This document shows positions 17,501 through 25,871 of a stretch of 64,000 nt of DNA, in pieces. The notes under the pieces were generated by a model. The model worked only from the letters and a program-made list of their open reading frames with translations. It was not told the DNA's origin and made no database searches. Positions within the stretch are counted from its first letter, which is position 1, and every line of letters begins with the position of its first letter. The position numbers and the translations under genes were made by a program. The DNA is taken from positions 1 through 64,000 of the forward strand of contig NZ_JAUSAR010000113.1 in the NCBI RefSeq assembly GCF_030652515.1, read 5' to 3'. Source of the stretch: Aquabacterium sp. (GTDB lineage Bacteria > Pseudomonadota > Gammaproteobacteria > Burkholderiales > Burkholderiaceae_C).

Positions 17501-18067
17501 CACCGCGCAGATCAGGTAGCCCCAGGCGGGCGGGATGTCGAAGGCCAGCTCCAGCGCGTAGGCCATGATGGCAGCCTCCAGCGCGAAGAAGATGAAGGTG
17601 AAGGTGGCGTAAATCAGCGAGGTGATGGTGGAGCCGATGTAGCCAAAGCCCGCCCCGCGCGTCAACAGATCCATGTCCACGCCATGGCGCGCCGCGTACA
17701 CGCTGATCGGCCAACCGGCCAGCAAGATGATCAAACCCGTGGCCAGGATGGCCCACAAGGCGTTGATGAAACCGTGCTCCACCATCAAGGTGGCACCCAC
17801 CGCTTCCAGCACCAGAAACGACGCCGCGCCGAAGGCCGTGTTGGCCACGCGCCATTCGCTCCATTTCCGGAAAGACCGGGGGGTGAAGCGCAGGGCGTAG
17901 TCTTCCAGCGTCTCGCTGCCGACCCAGGTGTTGTAGTCGCGCCGCACCTTGACCACGCGCTGCAGGGCCTGGTCTCCCAGCAAATCGGCGGAAGACTCGC
18001 CTTCGGCGGCGGGCGGGCCATCAATACGCCGTTCGGCGGCTGGACTCATTTGGCGTGTGTCTTGCAT
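14507..18067 (-). CDS. Hybrid histidine kinase with N-terminal NCS1 permease domain
   Basis: 1,186 residues from ATG at 18067. Order: (a) residues about 45-510, a complete NCS1/purine-cytosine-permease-like transporter of 10-12 membrane spans; (b) about 522-580, a Cys-rich knuckle with CDTC, CTVC, HC, CSLCC and further Cys, suggestive of metal binding; (c) two more spans near 609-632 and 652-672; (d) coiled linker and HisKA with H727 in SHELRTP; (e) HATPase with N box [16 protein letters not shown] and GTGLGL; (f) receiver with D1018 in [11 protein letters not shown]; (g) a C-terminal helical tail without a clear HPt His. Divergent from ureA (52 bp apart) and coupled to the response regulator. 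Inferred to sense a nitrogen compound or its flux; ligand unknown. Confidence 0.93.
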   Translation of the reverse strand: MQDTRQMSPAAERRIDGPPAAEGESSADLLGDQALQRVVKVRRDYNTWVGSETLEDYALRFTPRSFRKWSEWRVANTAFGAASFLVLEAVGATLMVEHGFINALWAILATGLIILLAGWPISVYAARHGVDMDLLTRGAGFGYIGSTITSLIYATFTFIFFALEAAIMAYALELAFDIPPAWGYLICAVVVVPLVTHGVTVISRLQVWTQPIWLVMLVLPYIYVFKANPHVLSDLVGYGGAQGQAPGFNLMSFGAAMTVGVALITQMGEQADYLRFMPEQQPKHKARWWFNVFMGGPGWVIPGVLKMLGGTVLAYLALSLSVPADRAVDPNQMYLLAYETMFSNLSWAVAATCLFVVISQLKINVTNAYAGSLAWSNFFARITHSHPGRVVWVVFNIMIALMLMELNVFQALGRVLGLYSNVAIAWMMAVVADLVINKPMGWSPKGIEFKRAYLYDVNPVGVGAMSAASILSVTAYLGWLGPMAQAFSALIALVTALITSPLIAWFTQGRYYIARQAEPKAPSCDTCPSRQGMKGVYRCTVCEREYEGEDMAHCPAYQGFICSLCCSLDARCHDLCKPEARWSVQWRAVGQKLLPPFVWRHLDTELGHFMLLMGALVPTLALLFALIFNHELRALDQPATVGLIEALQSGFLKVFAVLLVISGVVGWWLVLAHKSRKVAQEESNRQTHLLVREVELHRRTDEKLQQAKRTAEQANQAKSRYISTISHELRTPLNSILGYAQLLDEDQRLPAHAKHGVEVIKRGGDHLLSLIEGTLDIARIESGKLTLDVKPMRLFESLQQIISMLQPQALSKGLIFDVELDAALPEVVRADERRVRQILFNVLGNAVKFTSQGSVKFRVSYAREIALVEVIDTGPGIPIDELERVFEPFARGSSVAGSVVAGTGLGLTISKMLTDLMGGEMKVSSVEGQGTVFRIRLFLPQVRLTHADRSVPLGVRTGYVGDRRRVWVVDNEEADRGLLVRILEPLGFDVTPLASGVECLSLLRSCPQAQEPHAVLMDLAMPGIDGWTTIRTIKQEGLSRAPIAIVSANAFDKGMDNDVGITFDDFIVKPVRMSELLDWLGRRLTLQWIEAQRPAVKQPMLDMVAQGAVEGTQVLPSLKALQSLEELIDAGYVRGVHKTLDQIAAAEPQCEAFVQHMRHLARQFQLDALADAVKRALVQFHAQSRP

Positions 18068-18081
18068 AGTGGGTACTTCAT

Positions 18082-18093
18082 CAACGGCCGTTG
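18082..18093. promoter_or_regulatory. 12 bp palindrome in the kinase-ureA divergent promoter
   Basis: CAACGGCCGTTG is a perfect palindrome centred in the 52 bp gap between the divergent starts of the kinase (18067) and ureA (18120). Separately, an ATACGCC half site identical to the urtA inverted repeat occurs at 18024-18030, with TGGCGTGT at 18051-18058, both inside the kinase N-terminal coding region. Either could bind a regulator; palindromes of this size also arise by chance in GC-rich DNA. Confidence 0.35.
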
Positions 18094-18119
18094 CCGCAAT
18101 TTCGGTGCCGAGAACAACA

Positions 18120-18422
18120 ATGGAACTGACCCCACGAGAGAAAGACAAGCTGCTGATCTTCACGGCCGCCCTGCTGGCCGAGCGCCGGAAGGCACGGGGA
18201 CTGAAGCTGAATTACCCGGAAGCCGTGGCCCTGATCACCGCCGCCATCATGGAAGGCGCCCGCGATGGCAAAACCGTGGCCGCCTTGATGAGCGAAGGCA
18301 AAACTGTGTTGAGCCGTCACGACGTGATGGATGGCGTGGCCGACATGGTGCCTGAAATCCAGGTGGAAGCGACCTTCCCGGATGGCACCAAATTGGTGAC
18401 CGTGCACCAACCCATTGCTTGA
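18120..18422 (+). CDS. ureA: Urease subunit gamma
   Basis: 100 residues, exactly the size of UreA. Begins [23 protein letters not shown] and contains the conserved [24 protein letters not shown] and [33 protein letters not shown]. Structural subunit of the cytosolic (UreABC)3 nickel enzyme that hydrolyses urea to ammonia and carbamate. Divergent from the permease-kinase. No ureD is found upstream, unlike most related urease operons. Confidence 0.97.
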   Translation: MELTPREKDKLLIFTAALLAERRKARGLKLNYPEAVALITAAIMEGARDGKTVAALMSEGKTVLSRHDVMDGVADMVPEIQVEATFPDGTKLVTVHQPIA

Positions 18423-18442
18423 GATCATTCAATCAGCCCTGA

Positions 18443-18463
18443 ATTGCACCAATAAAGTGCAAT
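18443..18463. promoter_or_regulatory. NtrC-like box between ureA and ureJ
   Basis: A perfect 7+7 bp inverted repeat ATTGCAC / GTGCAAT with a 7 nt spacer CAATAAA. Its core TGCAC-N7-GTGCA has the spacing and half sites of NtrC sites (TGCACC-N5-GGTGCA), with one mismatch in the inner G. It lies 36 bp before ureJ, inside the operon. No sigma-54 promoter was found next to it, so it may act at a distance, or simply be an RNA hairpin. Confidence 0.5.
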
Positions 18464-18498
18464 CAAACCCATCCACGTCCCAGCCTGGATTCAAGAAC

Positions 18499-19167
18499 AT
18501 GCCGAAAATCTCTTTCCGTCGCACCATTCTGGTCTGCGCTCCCTGGGCCACCGGCCTGGCTGTGGCCACCTTGACCTCCGTGGCGCAAGCCCACGTGGGT
18601 GCCGATGGCCTGGCCCACCACCACGGTGCCTTTGACAGCTTCACGGCGGGCGCCGCCCACCCCTTGACGGGATTGGACCACCTGGCCGCCATGGTCAGCG
18701 TGGGCTTGTGGAGTGCCTTGAGCCTGGGGGGGCAATCGACCTCATCCGCCAGCGCCAAGCGCCTTCTCTCCGCACCGCTGGCGTTTGCGGCCACCTTGCT
18801 GATCGGCGCCTTGATGGCGCTCAATGGCGTCACCCTGCCCGGCGTTGAACCCATGATCGCGGCCTCGCTGCTGGCCCTGGGGCTGCTGGTGGCCACGCGC
18901 ACTGCATTGCCGACCGGCGTGGGCGCTGCCCTGGTGGCCGGTTTTGCCCTCTTCCACGGATTGGCGCATGGCCAGGAGCTGGGCGGCCACGCCAGCGCCG
19001 CACTCACCGGCATGGTCTTGAGCACCATGGCCCTGCACACGGTCGGCATCGGCTTCGGGCTGGCTTTGGGCCAACAACGCAGCCGCTGGCTGCCGCGCAT
19101 CGCAGGCGTCGGTGTCGCCGCCTTGGGCCTTGGACTCTTGAGCCCCGCCATCGCTGGCGTGTTCTGA
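18499..19167 (+). CDS. ureJ: HupE/UreJ family nickel permease
   Basis: 222 residues with a cleavable-type signal ([19 protein letters not shown], ending SVAQA) and then about six membrane spans. The HupE/UreJ signatures [18 protein letters not shown] and [11 protein letters not shown] supply His residues thought to handle nickel. Inner-membrane nickel transporter feeding urease. Location between ureA and ureB, 11 nt before ureB, supports UreJ. The start was chosen from the signal sequence; the frame is open further upstream but that stretch is not conserved-looking. Confidence 0.9.
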   Translation: MPKISFRRTILVCAPWATGLAVATLTSVAQAHVGADGLAHHHGAFDSFTAGAAHPLTGLDHLAAMVSVGLWSALSLGGQSTSSASAKRLLSAPLAFAATLLIGALMALNGVTLPGVEPMIAASLLALGLLVATRTALPTGVGAALVAGFALFHGLAHGQELGGHASAALTGMVLSTMALHTVGIGFGLALGQQRSRWLPRIAGVGVAALGLGLLSPAIAGVF

Positions 19168-19178
19168 GGAGCGCCACC

Positions 19179-19484
19179 ATGATCCCTGGCGAACTGCTCA
19201 CCGATGGCCCCGACCATCCCATCAACCCCGGCCGCCGCACCATCACCCTGGTCGTTGAGAACGCGGGCGACCGCCCCATCCAGGTCGGCTCGCACTACCA
19301 CTTTGCCGAGACCAATGGCGCCCTGAGCTTTGACCGCCAAGCCGCGCACGGCATGCGCCTGAACATCGCCTCCGGCACCGCCGTGCGCTTCGAGCCCGGC
19401 CAGCAGCGCACCGTCGAACTGGTCGACTACGCTGGCGAGCGCATCGTCTACGGATTCCGCGGCCTGGTTCAAGGCCCGCTCTGA
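19179..19484 (+). CDS. ureB: Urease subunit beta
   Basis: 101 residues, the normal length for bacterial UreB. Hallmarks are [38 protein letters not shown], the Arg-rich [21 protein letters not shown] and the [11 protein letters not shown] end. Second structural subunit of urease. GAGG-type ribosome site (CTGAGGAGCG) sits just before the start. 27 nt separate it from ureC. Confidence 0.97.
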   Translation: MIPGELLTDGPDHPINPGRRTITLVVENAGDRPIQVGSHYHFAETNGALSFDRQAAHGMRLNIASGTAVRFEPGQQRTVELVDYAGERIVYGFRGLVQGPL

Positions 19485-19511
19485 CCACCATTTGCCAAGG
19501 AAACCACCCAG

Positions 19512-21239
19512 ATGGCCACCATCCAACGGCGTGCCTACGCTGAAATGTTCGGCCCCACCGTGGGCGACCGCCTGCGCCTGGCCGACACCAACCTCATCAT
19601 CGAAGTCGAGCAAGACCTGACCTTGGCAGCTGGAGGCTATGGCGAAGAAGTCAAGTTCGGCGGCGGCAAAACCATCCGCGATGGCATGGGCCAAAGCCAA
19701 CGCATCAATGGCCCTGGCGCCATGGAGGCGGCCGATTGCGTGCTGACCAATGCCCTGATCGTGGACCACTGGGGCATCGTCAAGGCCGACATCGGCATCA
19801 AGGCCAGCCGCATTTTCAAGATTGGCAAAGCGGGCAACCCCGACGTGCAACCTGGCGTGGACATCGTCATTGGCCCCGGCACCGAGATCATCGCGGCCGA
19901 AGGCATGATCGTGACGGCTGGCGGCATCGACACCCACATCCATTTCATCTGCCCGCAGCAGATCGAGGAAGCGCTCAACAGCGGCGTGACCAGCATGCTC
20001 GGTGGCGGCACCGGCCCGGCCACGGGCACCTTCGCCACCACCTGCACGCCTGGGCCGGACAACATCTCGCGCATGCTGCAAGCGGCCGAGGCTTTCCCGA
20101 TGAACCTGGGCTTTCTGGGCAAGGGCAACGCCAGCCGCCCCGAGGCCTTGCGCCAGCAGGTCGAGGCTGGCGTGATCGGCCTGAAGCTGCACGAAGACTG
20201 GGGCACCACGCCCTCGGCCATCGACTGCTGCCTGAGCGTGGCCGAAGAGACCGACACCCAGGTCTCGATCCACAGCGACACGCTGAACGAGTCGGGCTTC
20301 GTTGAAAACACCATCGCGGCCACCAAGGACCGCACCTTGTGCGCCTTCCACACCGAAGGTGCTGGCGGCGGCCACGCGCCCGACATCATGCGCGTGGTGG
20401 GCGAGGCCAACTTCCTGCCCTCGTCAACCAACCCGACCATGCCCTACACGGTCAACACCATCGACGAGCACCTGGACATGCTCATGGTGTGCCACCACCT
20501 GGACGCGTCCATCGCGGAAGACCTGGCCTTCGCCGAAAGCCGCATCCGCCGCGAAACCATCGCCGCCGAAGACATCCTGCACGACCTGGGCGCCATCAGC
20601 ATGTTCAGCTCTGACTCGCAGGCCATGGGCCGTGTGGGCGAAGTCATCATGCGCACCTGGCAGACGGCGCACAAGATGAAGTCGCAACGCGGCGCCCTGC
20701 CCGGCGATTCCGATCGCAATGACAACACGCGGGTGAAACGCTACGTGGCCAAGTACACGATCAACCCAGCTTTGTCGCATGGCATCGCGCACGAAGTGGG
20801 CAGCATCGAAGTGGGCAAGTGGGCCGATCTGGTGGTGTGGAAGCCCGGGTTCTTCGGCATCAAGCCCAGCCTGATCCTCAAGGGCGGTTTCATCGCTTCA
20901 GCGGCCATGGGCGATCCCAACGCCTCCATCCCCACGCCGCAGCCGGTGCACTACCGGCCCATGTTCGGCGCCTTTGGTGGCGCGCTGGCGCGGGGCTCGC
21001 TGACCTTCATGAGCCAGGCTGCCATCAATGCGGGCATGCCCGAGCAATATGGTTTGAAGAAGCAAGCCGTGGGCGTGCGGGGCAACCGCAGCGTCAAGAA
21101 GGCCGACATGATCCACAACCACTATCTTCCGGTGATGGAGATCGACGCGCAAACCTACCAGGTGCGCGCAGATGGGCAGTTGTTGACCTGCGAACCGGCC
21201 ACCGTGTTGCCGATGGCGCAGCGGTACTTCTTGTTCTGA
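19512..21239 (+). CDS. ureC: Urease subunit alpha (catalytic, Ni-binding)
   Basis: 575 residues. All active-site residues are present at a constant offset of +8 from the Klebsiella enzyme: H142 and H144 (THIHF), carbamylated K225 with H227 (GLKLHEDWG), H254, H280 ([13 protein letters not shown]), flap C327-H328 (VCHHLD) and D368 ([12 protein letters not shown]). It hydrolyses urea at a di-nickel centre in the cytosol. The frame is intact. It is followed, convergently and 1 nt away, by a PEP-CTERM gene rather than by ureE, which lies 5.8 kb downstream. Confidence 0.98.
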   Translation: MATIQRRAYAEMFGPTVGDRLRLADTNLIIEVEQDLTLAAGGYGEEVKFGGGKTIRDGMGQSQRINGPGAMEAADCVLTNALIVDHWGIVKADIGIKASRIFKIGKAGNPDVQPGVDIVIGPGTEIIAAEGMIVTAGGIDTHIHFICPQQIEEALNSGVTSMLGGGTGPATGTFATTCTPGPDNISRMLQAAEAFPMNLGFLGKGNASRPEALRQQVEAGVIGLKLHEDWGTTPSAIDCCLSVAEETDTQVSIHSDTLNESGFVENTIAATKDRTLCAFHTEGAGGGHAPDIMRVVGEANFLPSSTNPTMPYTVNTIDEHLDMLMVCHHLDASIAEDLAFAESRIRRETIAAEDILHDLGAISMFSSDSQAMGRVGEVIMRTWQTAHKMKSQRGALPGDSDRNDNTRVKRYVAKYTINPALSHGIAHEVGSIEVGKWADLVVWKPGFFGIKPSLILKGGFIASAAMGDPNASIPTPQPVHYRPMFGAFGGALARGSLTFMSQAAINAGMPEQYGLKKQAVGVRGNRSVKKADMIHNHYLPVMEIDAQTYQVRADGQLLTCEPATVLPMAQRYFLF

Positions 21240-21240
21240 C

Positions 21241-22026
21241 TCAGACCACCCGCGATTGGCGAGCGCGAGCACGCCAGGCCACCATGCCCAGGCCCGCGGC
21301 CACCAACAGGTAGGCCGAGGGTTCTGGCACATTGCCGGAGTTCAGAGACACCTGGCTGTTCGACGTCAGGGTGACCCCAAGGTTCTGGTATTCGTTGCTG
21401 TAGTTCACGTAAGCGATCCTGGCCGTGTCAGTGTAAGAGTTCGACGCCGTCGACGCATTGGCACTGATGCCTTTGTAGTAGCTCGCGATGCCTGAGTAAG
21501 GTGATGAGGTTTGGTAGTTGTCCCGCCTCACTTCCACGTAGGCAGCAGACGAGGCCGAGCAAGTGAGTTGTGACTCGGTGCAGTTGACTTGCGCCGACAA
21601 TTCGATGTCAGCTGAAATCAGCAACATGGTGTTGGGTGCCAGCCGGATGTTGCCGTTGTAGACGTTGGGGCGGACCATCGCCCACGCGCCATCTTCGATC
21701 GTTCCACTCCCCGACACCGAGGTTTGAAGCGACGTTGCCGTCGTCTGTGCAAGGTAGCCCGCCCCACTCACCGAAGTGTTGGCCAAAAAGGCGTTGCTTG
21801 ACTGGCCATCCCTGGTGGCGTAGTACTGGCTATACAGCACGCGGGTCGACCCCCCGCTCGCCAACACCTCAAACGAGGCGGCCACGCCATCGCCTGGCGT
21901 GAGGTCAACGGCTGCCAAGGACAGGTTCGTGAACCGCGAGTAAGCTGTTCCGGTATTGGCATGCACCGCACCCGCCAGCATCGCAAACGTCAGCGCGGAC
22001 ATCTTCAAGCATTGAACTTTTTTCAT
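21241..22026 (-). CDS. PEP-CTERM sorting-domain protein
   Basis: 261 residues from ATG 22026, which has GGGAGA six bases upstream. Signal peptide MKKVQCLKMSALTFAMLAG (cleavage near VHA), a Ser/Thr-rich beta-type body, and a C-terminal PEP-CTERM tag: NVPEPSAYLLVAAGLGMVAW followed by RARARQ. Such proteins are sorted by exosortase, usually with exopolysaccharide export; no exosortase gene is in the window. Two Cys in NCTESQLTC may form a disulfide. Body function unknown. Its codon use and Ser/Tyr-rich composition differ from the urease genes flanking it. Confidence 0.85.
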   Translation of the reverse strand: MKKVQCLKMSALTFAMLAGAVHANTGTAYSRFTNLSLAAVDLTPGDGVAASFEVLASGGSTRVLYSQYYATRDGQSSNAFLANTSVSGAGYLAQTTATSLQTSVSGSGTIEDGAWAMVRPNVYNGNIRLAPNTMLLISADIELSAQVNCTESQLTCSASSAAYVEVRRDNYQTSSPYSGIASYYKGISANASTASNSYTDTARIAYVNYSNEYQNLGVTLTSNSQVSLNSGNVPEPSAYLLVAAGLGMVAWRARARQSRVV

Positions 22027-22075
22027 GAGTTTCTCCCAGTGATTGGTTGATTTGGAAATGGCCACTGCAATATAT

Positions 22076-22215
22076 CGCGCAACTGCGGGCTCATCGGATT
22101 CCTCAAGGCCGCCCAAGCAAACCGGGCAGCCGCCTCGCTGGCCCACGACCTGTTCCTGTTCGGCTTCGCGGCCACGGTGTTCATGCTGACGGAAAGCCAA
22201 GCACCTAAGCAATGG
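22076..22215 (+). pseudogene. Possible truncated membrane-protein remnant
   Basis: The 293 bp gap between the PEP-CTERM and DUF72 genes has no intact gene. On the plus strand a frame reads CGLIGFLKAAQANRAAASLA then HDLFLFGFAATVFMLTES, which looks like the C-terminal transmembrane part of a small DUF2834-like inner-membrane protein, without a start codon. It is short and the family guess is weak, so it could also be chance. Confidence 0.25.
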
Positions 22216-22319
22216 CGGCAGCGCATCCCAGGAGTGCAGGTCGTGGGCGTGTCCAACCCAGCCACCTGGTGCAGCACCATGTCCTTTTCTGAGGGGAAGG
22301 AAGCTGCGGCTCATTGTGG

Positions 22320-23102
22320 TCAAGGCCGTGGTTGCGGGTCAATGCCGAACCATGGCGAAGTCCCTCGCTCGAACAGGTTCGTTAACTCCAGCGCATTGAA
22401 GGTCGCCGCGCCCAGGGCGGTGTTATCAAAAATACACCAGACCGACTCAAAGCTCAGGGCATCCTCGTGCAGCCGGTGAGCCAGGGCTTGCAGATAGCCC
22501 GCGTCGTAGTTGTCGTAGTAGATGCGAGGCGAACCATGCAAGCGGTAATAGGCGATCCGGGAAGCAACATCACCACCGGCCAAAGGCCAAGCTGCGCCAG
22601 CGCAAGGCGCCGGATCGGCCAAGACCCGATCGATGCGATGCCGCGCCAGCAACGCTGAGCCTTGTTCACCGAACCAGCTCGCATGCCGGGGCTCGATCAC
22701 CACGTGTCCCTCATGCCGTGCGCGCAGCATGGCGAAGAACACATCGGCCCGGTTTGGATCGAGTGCCAGACTCGGCGGCAACTGGACCAAGAGACAGCCC
22801 AGCTTATGGCCCAATTGCCCGACTTCCAGCAAAAAGGCACCGAGCAAATCCTGGCAATCCACCAGACGGCGCTCGTGCGTGATGGCTTTGGGCACCTTGA
22901 CCGAAAACCGAAAATCTGACGGCACGCTGGCCGCCCACCGCGCGTACGTGGCAGGCTTGTGGGGCCGATAAAAGCTGGAGTTGATCTCGACGCCTGAGAA
23001 ACGGCTGGCATAGCGCTCAAGGTGGCTGCCCTCCGGCGCGAACAATCCCTGCGCCTCCTTGGGCAAGGCCCAGCCCGCACAGCAGATGCGGTACGCGCTC
23101 AT
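22320..23102 (-). CDS. DUF72 domain-containing protein
   Basis: 260 residues from ATG 23102, one base beyond the fbpC stop. DUF72 (YecE-type TIM barrel) hallmarks: start RICCAGWALPKEAQG, then LERYASRFSGVEINSSFYR, RFSVKVPKAITHERRL, the CLLVQLPPSLALD strand, VVIEPRHASWF, YYRLHGSPRIYYDNY and IFDNTALGAATFNALEL at the end. Function of the family is not established. Probably co-transcribed with fbpC, but no functional link to iron transport is known. Confidence 0.9.
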   Translation of the reverse strand: MSAYRICCAGWALPKEAQGLFAPEGSHLERYASRFSGVEINSSFYRPHKPATYARWAASVPSDFRFSVKVPKAITHERRLVDCQDLLGAFLLEVGQLGHKLGCLLVQLPPSLALDPNRADVFFAMLRARHEGHVVIEPRHASWFGEQGSALLARHRIDRVLADPAPCAGAAWPLAGGDVASRIAYYRLHGSPRIYYDNYDAGYLQALAHRLHEDALSFESVWCIFDNTALGAATFNALELTNLFERGTSPWFGIDPQPRP

Positions 23103-23103
23103 G

Positions 23104-24189
23104 TCAAAGCCCGTCACCCGGCGGAAACACGATGAGGTGATCCATCTCCAGGCGCACGCCGATGGATTCGTCGAGCGCATGGTCATGGTGTGAAGGCACC
23201 ATCGACAGCACCCTGGCGCCACTGGGCAGCTCCAGTGTGTAGAGGATCTCGGCCCCCCGGAAAGCCTTGTGTTTCACCAAAGCCCGCACCGTGCTGGCAT
23301 CGTCGTGGACTACGTCATCGGGCCGCAACAACACCTCCACCGGACTGTCGGGTGCGCACGGCGCCAGGTCATTGGCGTAGCAAATGGGCCCGGGTGAGAT
23401 CACATCGCCCAGTTCAATGCCCAAGCATTGCGCATCGCGCACCCGGCCCGACACGAACACCCCCTGCCCGATGAAGTCGGCAACGAAACGACTGCGGGGC
23501 CGGTGGTACAGGTTGTAAGCCGTGTCGATTTGCTGGATGCGCCCGTGATCCATCACCACGATCTGATCGGCCATGGCAAATGCCTCGTTCTGATCATGCG
23601 TGACGAACACCGCTGTGGTGCCCGTCGCTTTCAGCACACCACGCACCTCGGCGGCCAGTTGCTCACGCAAGGCCACGTCCAGGTTGGAAAAAGGCTCGTC
23701 CAGCAACAGCAAGCGTGGCCGAGGCGCCAAGGCCCGGGCCAAAGCCACCCGCTGCTGCTGCCCCCCGGACAGCTCATGCGGAAAGCGTTTGGCGGCCGAG
23801 GCCAGGCCCACCGTGTCCAGCCATTGCCGCGCCGTTTGAAGTGTTTCCGCCCCGCCCTTCAAGCCAAAGGCCACATTGCGTTCAACGCTCAGGTGAGGAA
23901 ACAGGGCGTAGTCCTGGAACACCATGCCGATGCGCCTGCGCTCAGGGGGCACATGCCGCCCCTGCCCGCTGACCACGTCGCCCTCCATGCTGATCGACCC
24001 CGCCGTCAGGCGCTCGAAGCCGCCCACACACCGCAGCACCGTGGTCTTGCCGCAGCCTGAGGGGCCCAGCAAACAGCAGATGTCTCCTGCAGCGACCGAC
24101 AGGCTCAACTGCTCAACGGTGGGCTGGCCCTCATAGGCGTGGTGGATGCCGTGCAACGCCAGCGATGGATGGGGTGTTGAATGAGTCAT
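23104..24189 (-). CDS. fbpC: Ferric iron ABC transporter ATP-binding protein
   Basis: 361 residues from ATG 24189 (a codon four positions upstream could also start). Walker A GPSGCGKTT, Q-loop VFQDYALFPH, signature LSGGQQQRVALARAL, Walker B LLLLDEPFSNLD and H-loop VTHDQNEAF, followed by a C-terminal TOBE-like regulatory region from about residue 240. Same family as FbpC/PotA/CysA; the FbpA and FbpB homologues beside it indicate ferric iron. Transcribed away from fbpB, with only 31 nt between their starts. Confidence 0.9.
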   Translation of the reverse strand: MTHSTPHPSLALHGIHHAYEGQPTVEQLSLSVAAGDICCLLGPSGCGKTTVLRCVGGFERLTAGSISMEGDVVSGQGRHVPPERRRIGMVFQDYALFPHLSVERNVAFGLKGGAETLQTARQWLDTVGLASAAKRFPHELSGGQQQRVALARALAPRPRLLLLDEPFSNLDVALREQLAAEVRGVLKATGTTAVFVTHDQNEAFAMADQIVVMDHGRIQQIDTAYNLYHRPRSRFVADFIGQGVFVSGRVRDAQCLGIELGDVISPGPICYANDLAPCAPDSPVEVLLRPDDVVHDDASTVRALVKHKAFRGAEILYTLELPSGARVLSMVPSHHDHALDESIGVRLEMDHLIVFPPGDGL

Positions 24190-24220
24190 ACAGGGCGGCA
24201 CCTTACACTAGCCCGCATCC

Positions 24221-25870
24221 ATGATGTCCTCCTACCCCCACCGCATTCGGCCCAGTGGGCTGACCCTGTTCGCGCTGCTCATCGCCGTCGTCATGGTCAT
24301 CCCCCTGCTGTCCGTGGCCACCAATGTGTTCAACGCAGGCACATCCGATACCTGGGCCCACCTGATGGCCACGGTGATGCCGGACTACATCACCACCACC
24401 GTGGTGTTGTGCCTGGGCGTGGGCATCGGCACGGCGCTGGTGGGCGTGGGCGCGGCCTGGCTGGTCACGCATTGCGAGTTTCCGGGGCGCCGTGTTTTTG
24501 AATGGGCCCTGGTGCTGCCGCTGGCCATGCCCGCCTATGTGATGGCCTATGCCTACACGGATGTCCTCCAGTTTTCAGGCCCCGTTCAAACCTGGCTTCG
24601 GGCCAGCTTCAACTTGACCCGTGCCGACTACTGGTTCCCCGACGTTCGCACCCTGGCCGGGGCCATCTTCATGTTCATCGGGGTGCTGTACCCCTATGTG
24701 TACATGCTGACCCGCACCGCTTTTCTGGAAAGAGGCGGCGCCGTGACCGAAGCCGCCCGGTCTCTGGGCTTGAGCCCGTGGCAGAGCTTTGTCAGGGTTT
24801 CGCTGCCCATCGCCCGCCCCGCCATCGCCGCCGGCATGGCCCTGGCTTTGATGGAAACATTGGCCGACTACGGCGCGGTCTCTTACTTTGCCGTTCAAAC
24901 CTTCACCACAGGCATCTACCGAGCCTGGTTCTCGTTGGGCGACCGTGTGGCCGCCGCCCAATTGGCCATGTGCCTGTTGGGCTTTGTGCTGGTGGTCTTG
25001 AGCATCGAGCAAAGCTCACGGGGACGGGCCCGCTTCCACGGCACCGGCTTGCGCAAGCCCTCGCGAGCTCACCGGCTGCGCAAGTGGCCGTCGGGCCTGG
25101 CGGTGGTGGCTTGCCTGATCCCCATCCTGATCGGCTTCGTGCTGCCAGGCGGCGTGATGCTGCACATGGCCCTGACCGACGGCGATGCCCAGTTCGGCAC
25201 ACGCTTCCTCACCCTGGCACGCAACAGTTTTCTGGTCTCGGCCATGACCGCCGTGCTGGCGGTGGCGCTGGCCCTCATCGTGGCTTATGCAAGGCGCCTG
25301 CACCCCACGCCCTGGACGAGCATGGCCCACCGAGCCATAGGCATGGGCTATGCCCTGCCGGGCTCCGTGATCGCCGTCGGCGTTTTGATCCCTGTCACCC
25401 AACTGGACAATGCCCTGGTATCGGCCTTGAAGGCTCACTTCGGGTGGCAAGGCGGCTTGATCCTCACCGGCGGCATTGCCGCCCTGGTGTACGCCTGCCT
25501 GGTTCGCTTTTTGACCGCCGCCCTGCAAAACGTGGACGCAGCCTTGCACCGGGTCACGCCCCACATGGACGACGCGGCGCGCAGCCTGGGGTTGTCCTCA
25601 GGCAAGACCTTGCTCAGGGTGCACCTGCCACTGCTTCGCCGAGGCCTGCTGACCGCGGGGCTGCTCGTGTTCATCGATGTGATGAAAGAGCTGCCCGCCA
25701 CGCTGGTCATGCGGCCGTTCAATTTCGACACCCTGGCCACGCAGGTCTACACCCTGGCCTCGGACGAGCGATTGAGCGAAGCCTCGACCGCCGCCCTGGC
25801 CATCGTGGCGGTGGGCCTGGTGCCGCTCATCATTTTGTGTCGGCAGATTGCCGCCGAGCGGCAAGCTTGA
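24221..25870 (+). CDS. fbpB: Ferric iron ABC transporter permease (double-domain)
   Basis: 549 residues with two homologous permease halves of about six spans each, as in FbpB/SfuB. EAA loops are visible twice: EAARSLGLSPWQSFVRVSLPIARPAI near residue 180 and DAARSLGLSSGKTLLRVHLPLLRRGL near residue 450. Inner-membrane channel for iron delivered by FbpA. It is divergent from fbpC and convergent with fbpA (1 nt between stops), an odd arrangement for an ABC transporter. Confidence 0.92.
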   Translation: MMSSYPHRIRPSGLTLFALLIAVVMVIPLLSVATNVFNAGTSDTWAHLMATVMPDYITTTVVLCLGVGIGTALVGVGAAWLVTHCEFPGRRVFEWALVLPLAMPAYVMAYAYTDVLQFSGPVQTWLRASFNLTRADYWFPDVRTLAGAIFMFIGVLYPYVYMLTRTAFLERGGAVTEAARSLGLSPWQSFVRVSLPIARPAIAAGMALALMETLADYGAVSYFAVQTFTTGIYRAWFSLGDRVAAAQLAMCLLGFVLVVLSIEQSSRGRARFHGTGLRKPSRAHRLRKWPSGLAVVACLIPILIGFVLPGGVMLHMALTDGDAQFGTRFLTLARNSFLVSAMTAVLAVALALIVAYARRLHPTPWTSMAHRAIGMGYALPGSVIAVGVLIPVTQLDNALVSALKAHFGWQGGLILTGGIAALVYACLVRFLTAALQNVDAALHRVTPHMDDAARSLGLSSGKTLLRVHLPLLRRGLLTAGLLVFIDVMKELPATLVMRPFNFDTLATQVYTLASDERLSEASTAALAIVAVGLVPLIILCRQIAAERQA

Positions 25871-25871
25871 T

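Noticed and set aside
18068-18119. Sigma-54 promoter for ureA
   Set aside because: No GG-N10-GC element with correct flanks occurs in the 52 bp gap.
22027-22319. Upstream extension of the PEP-CTERM protein by 99 residues
   Set aside because: The extension has no signal features, while ATG 22026 has a good ribosome site and signal peptide.
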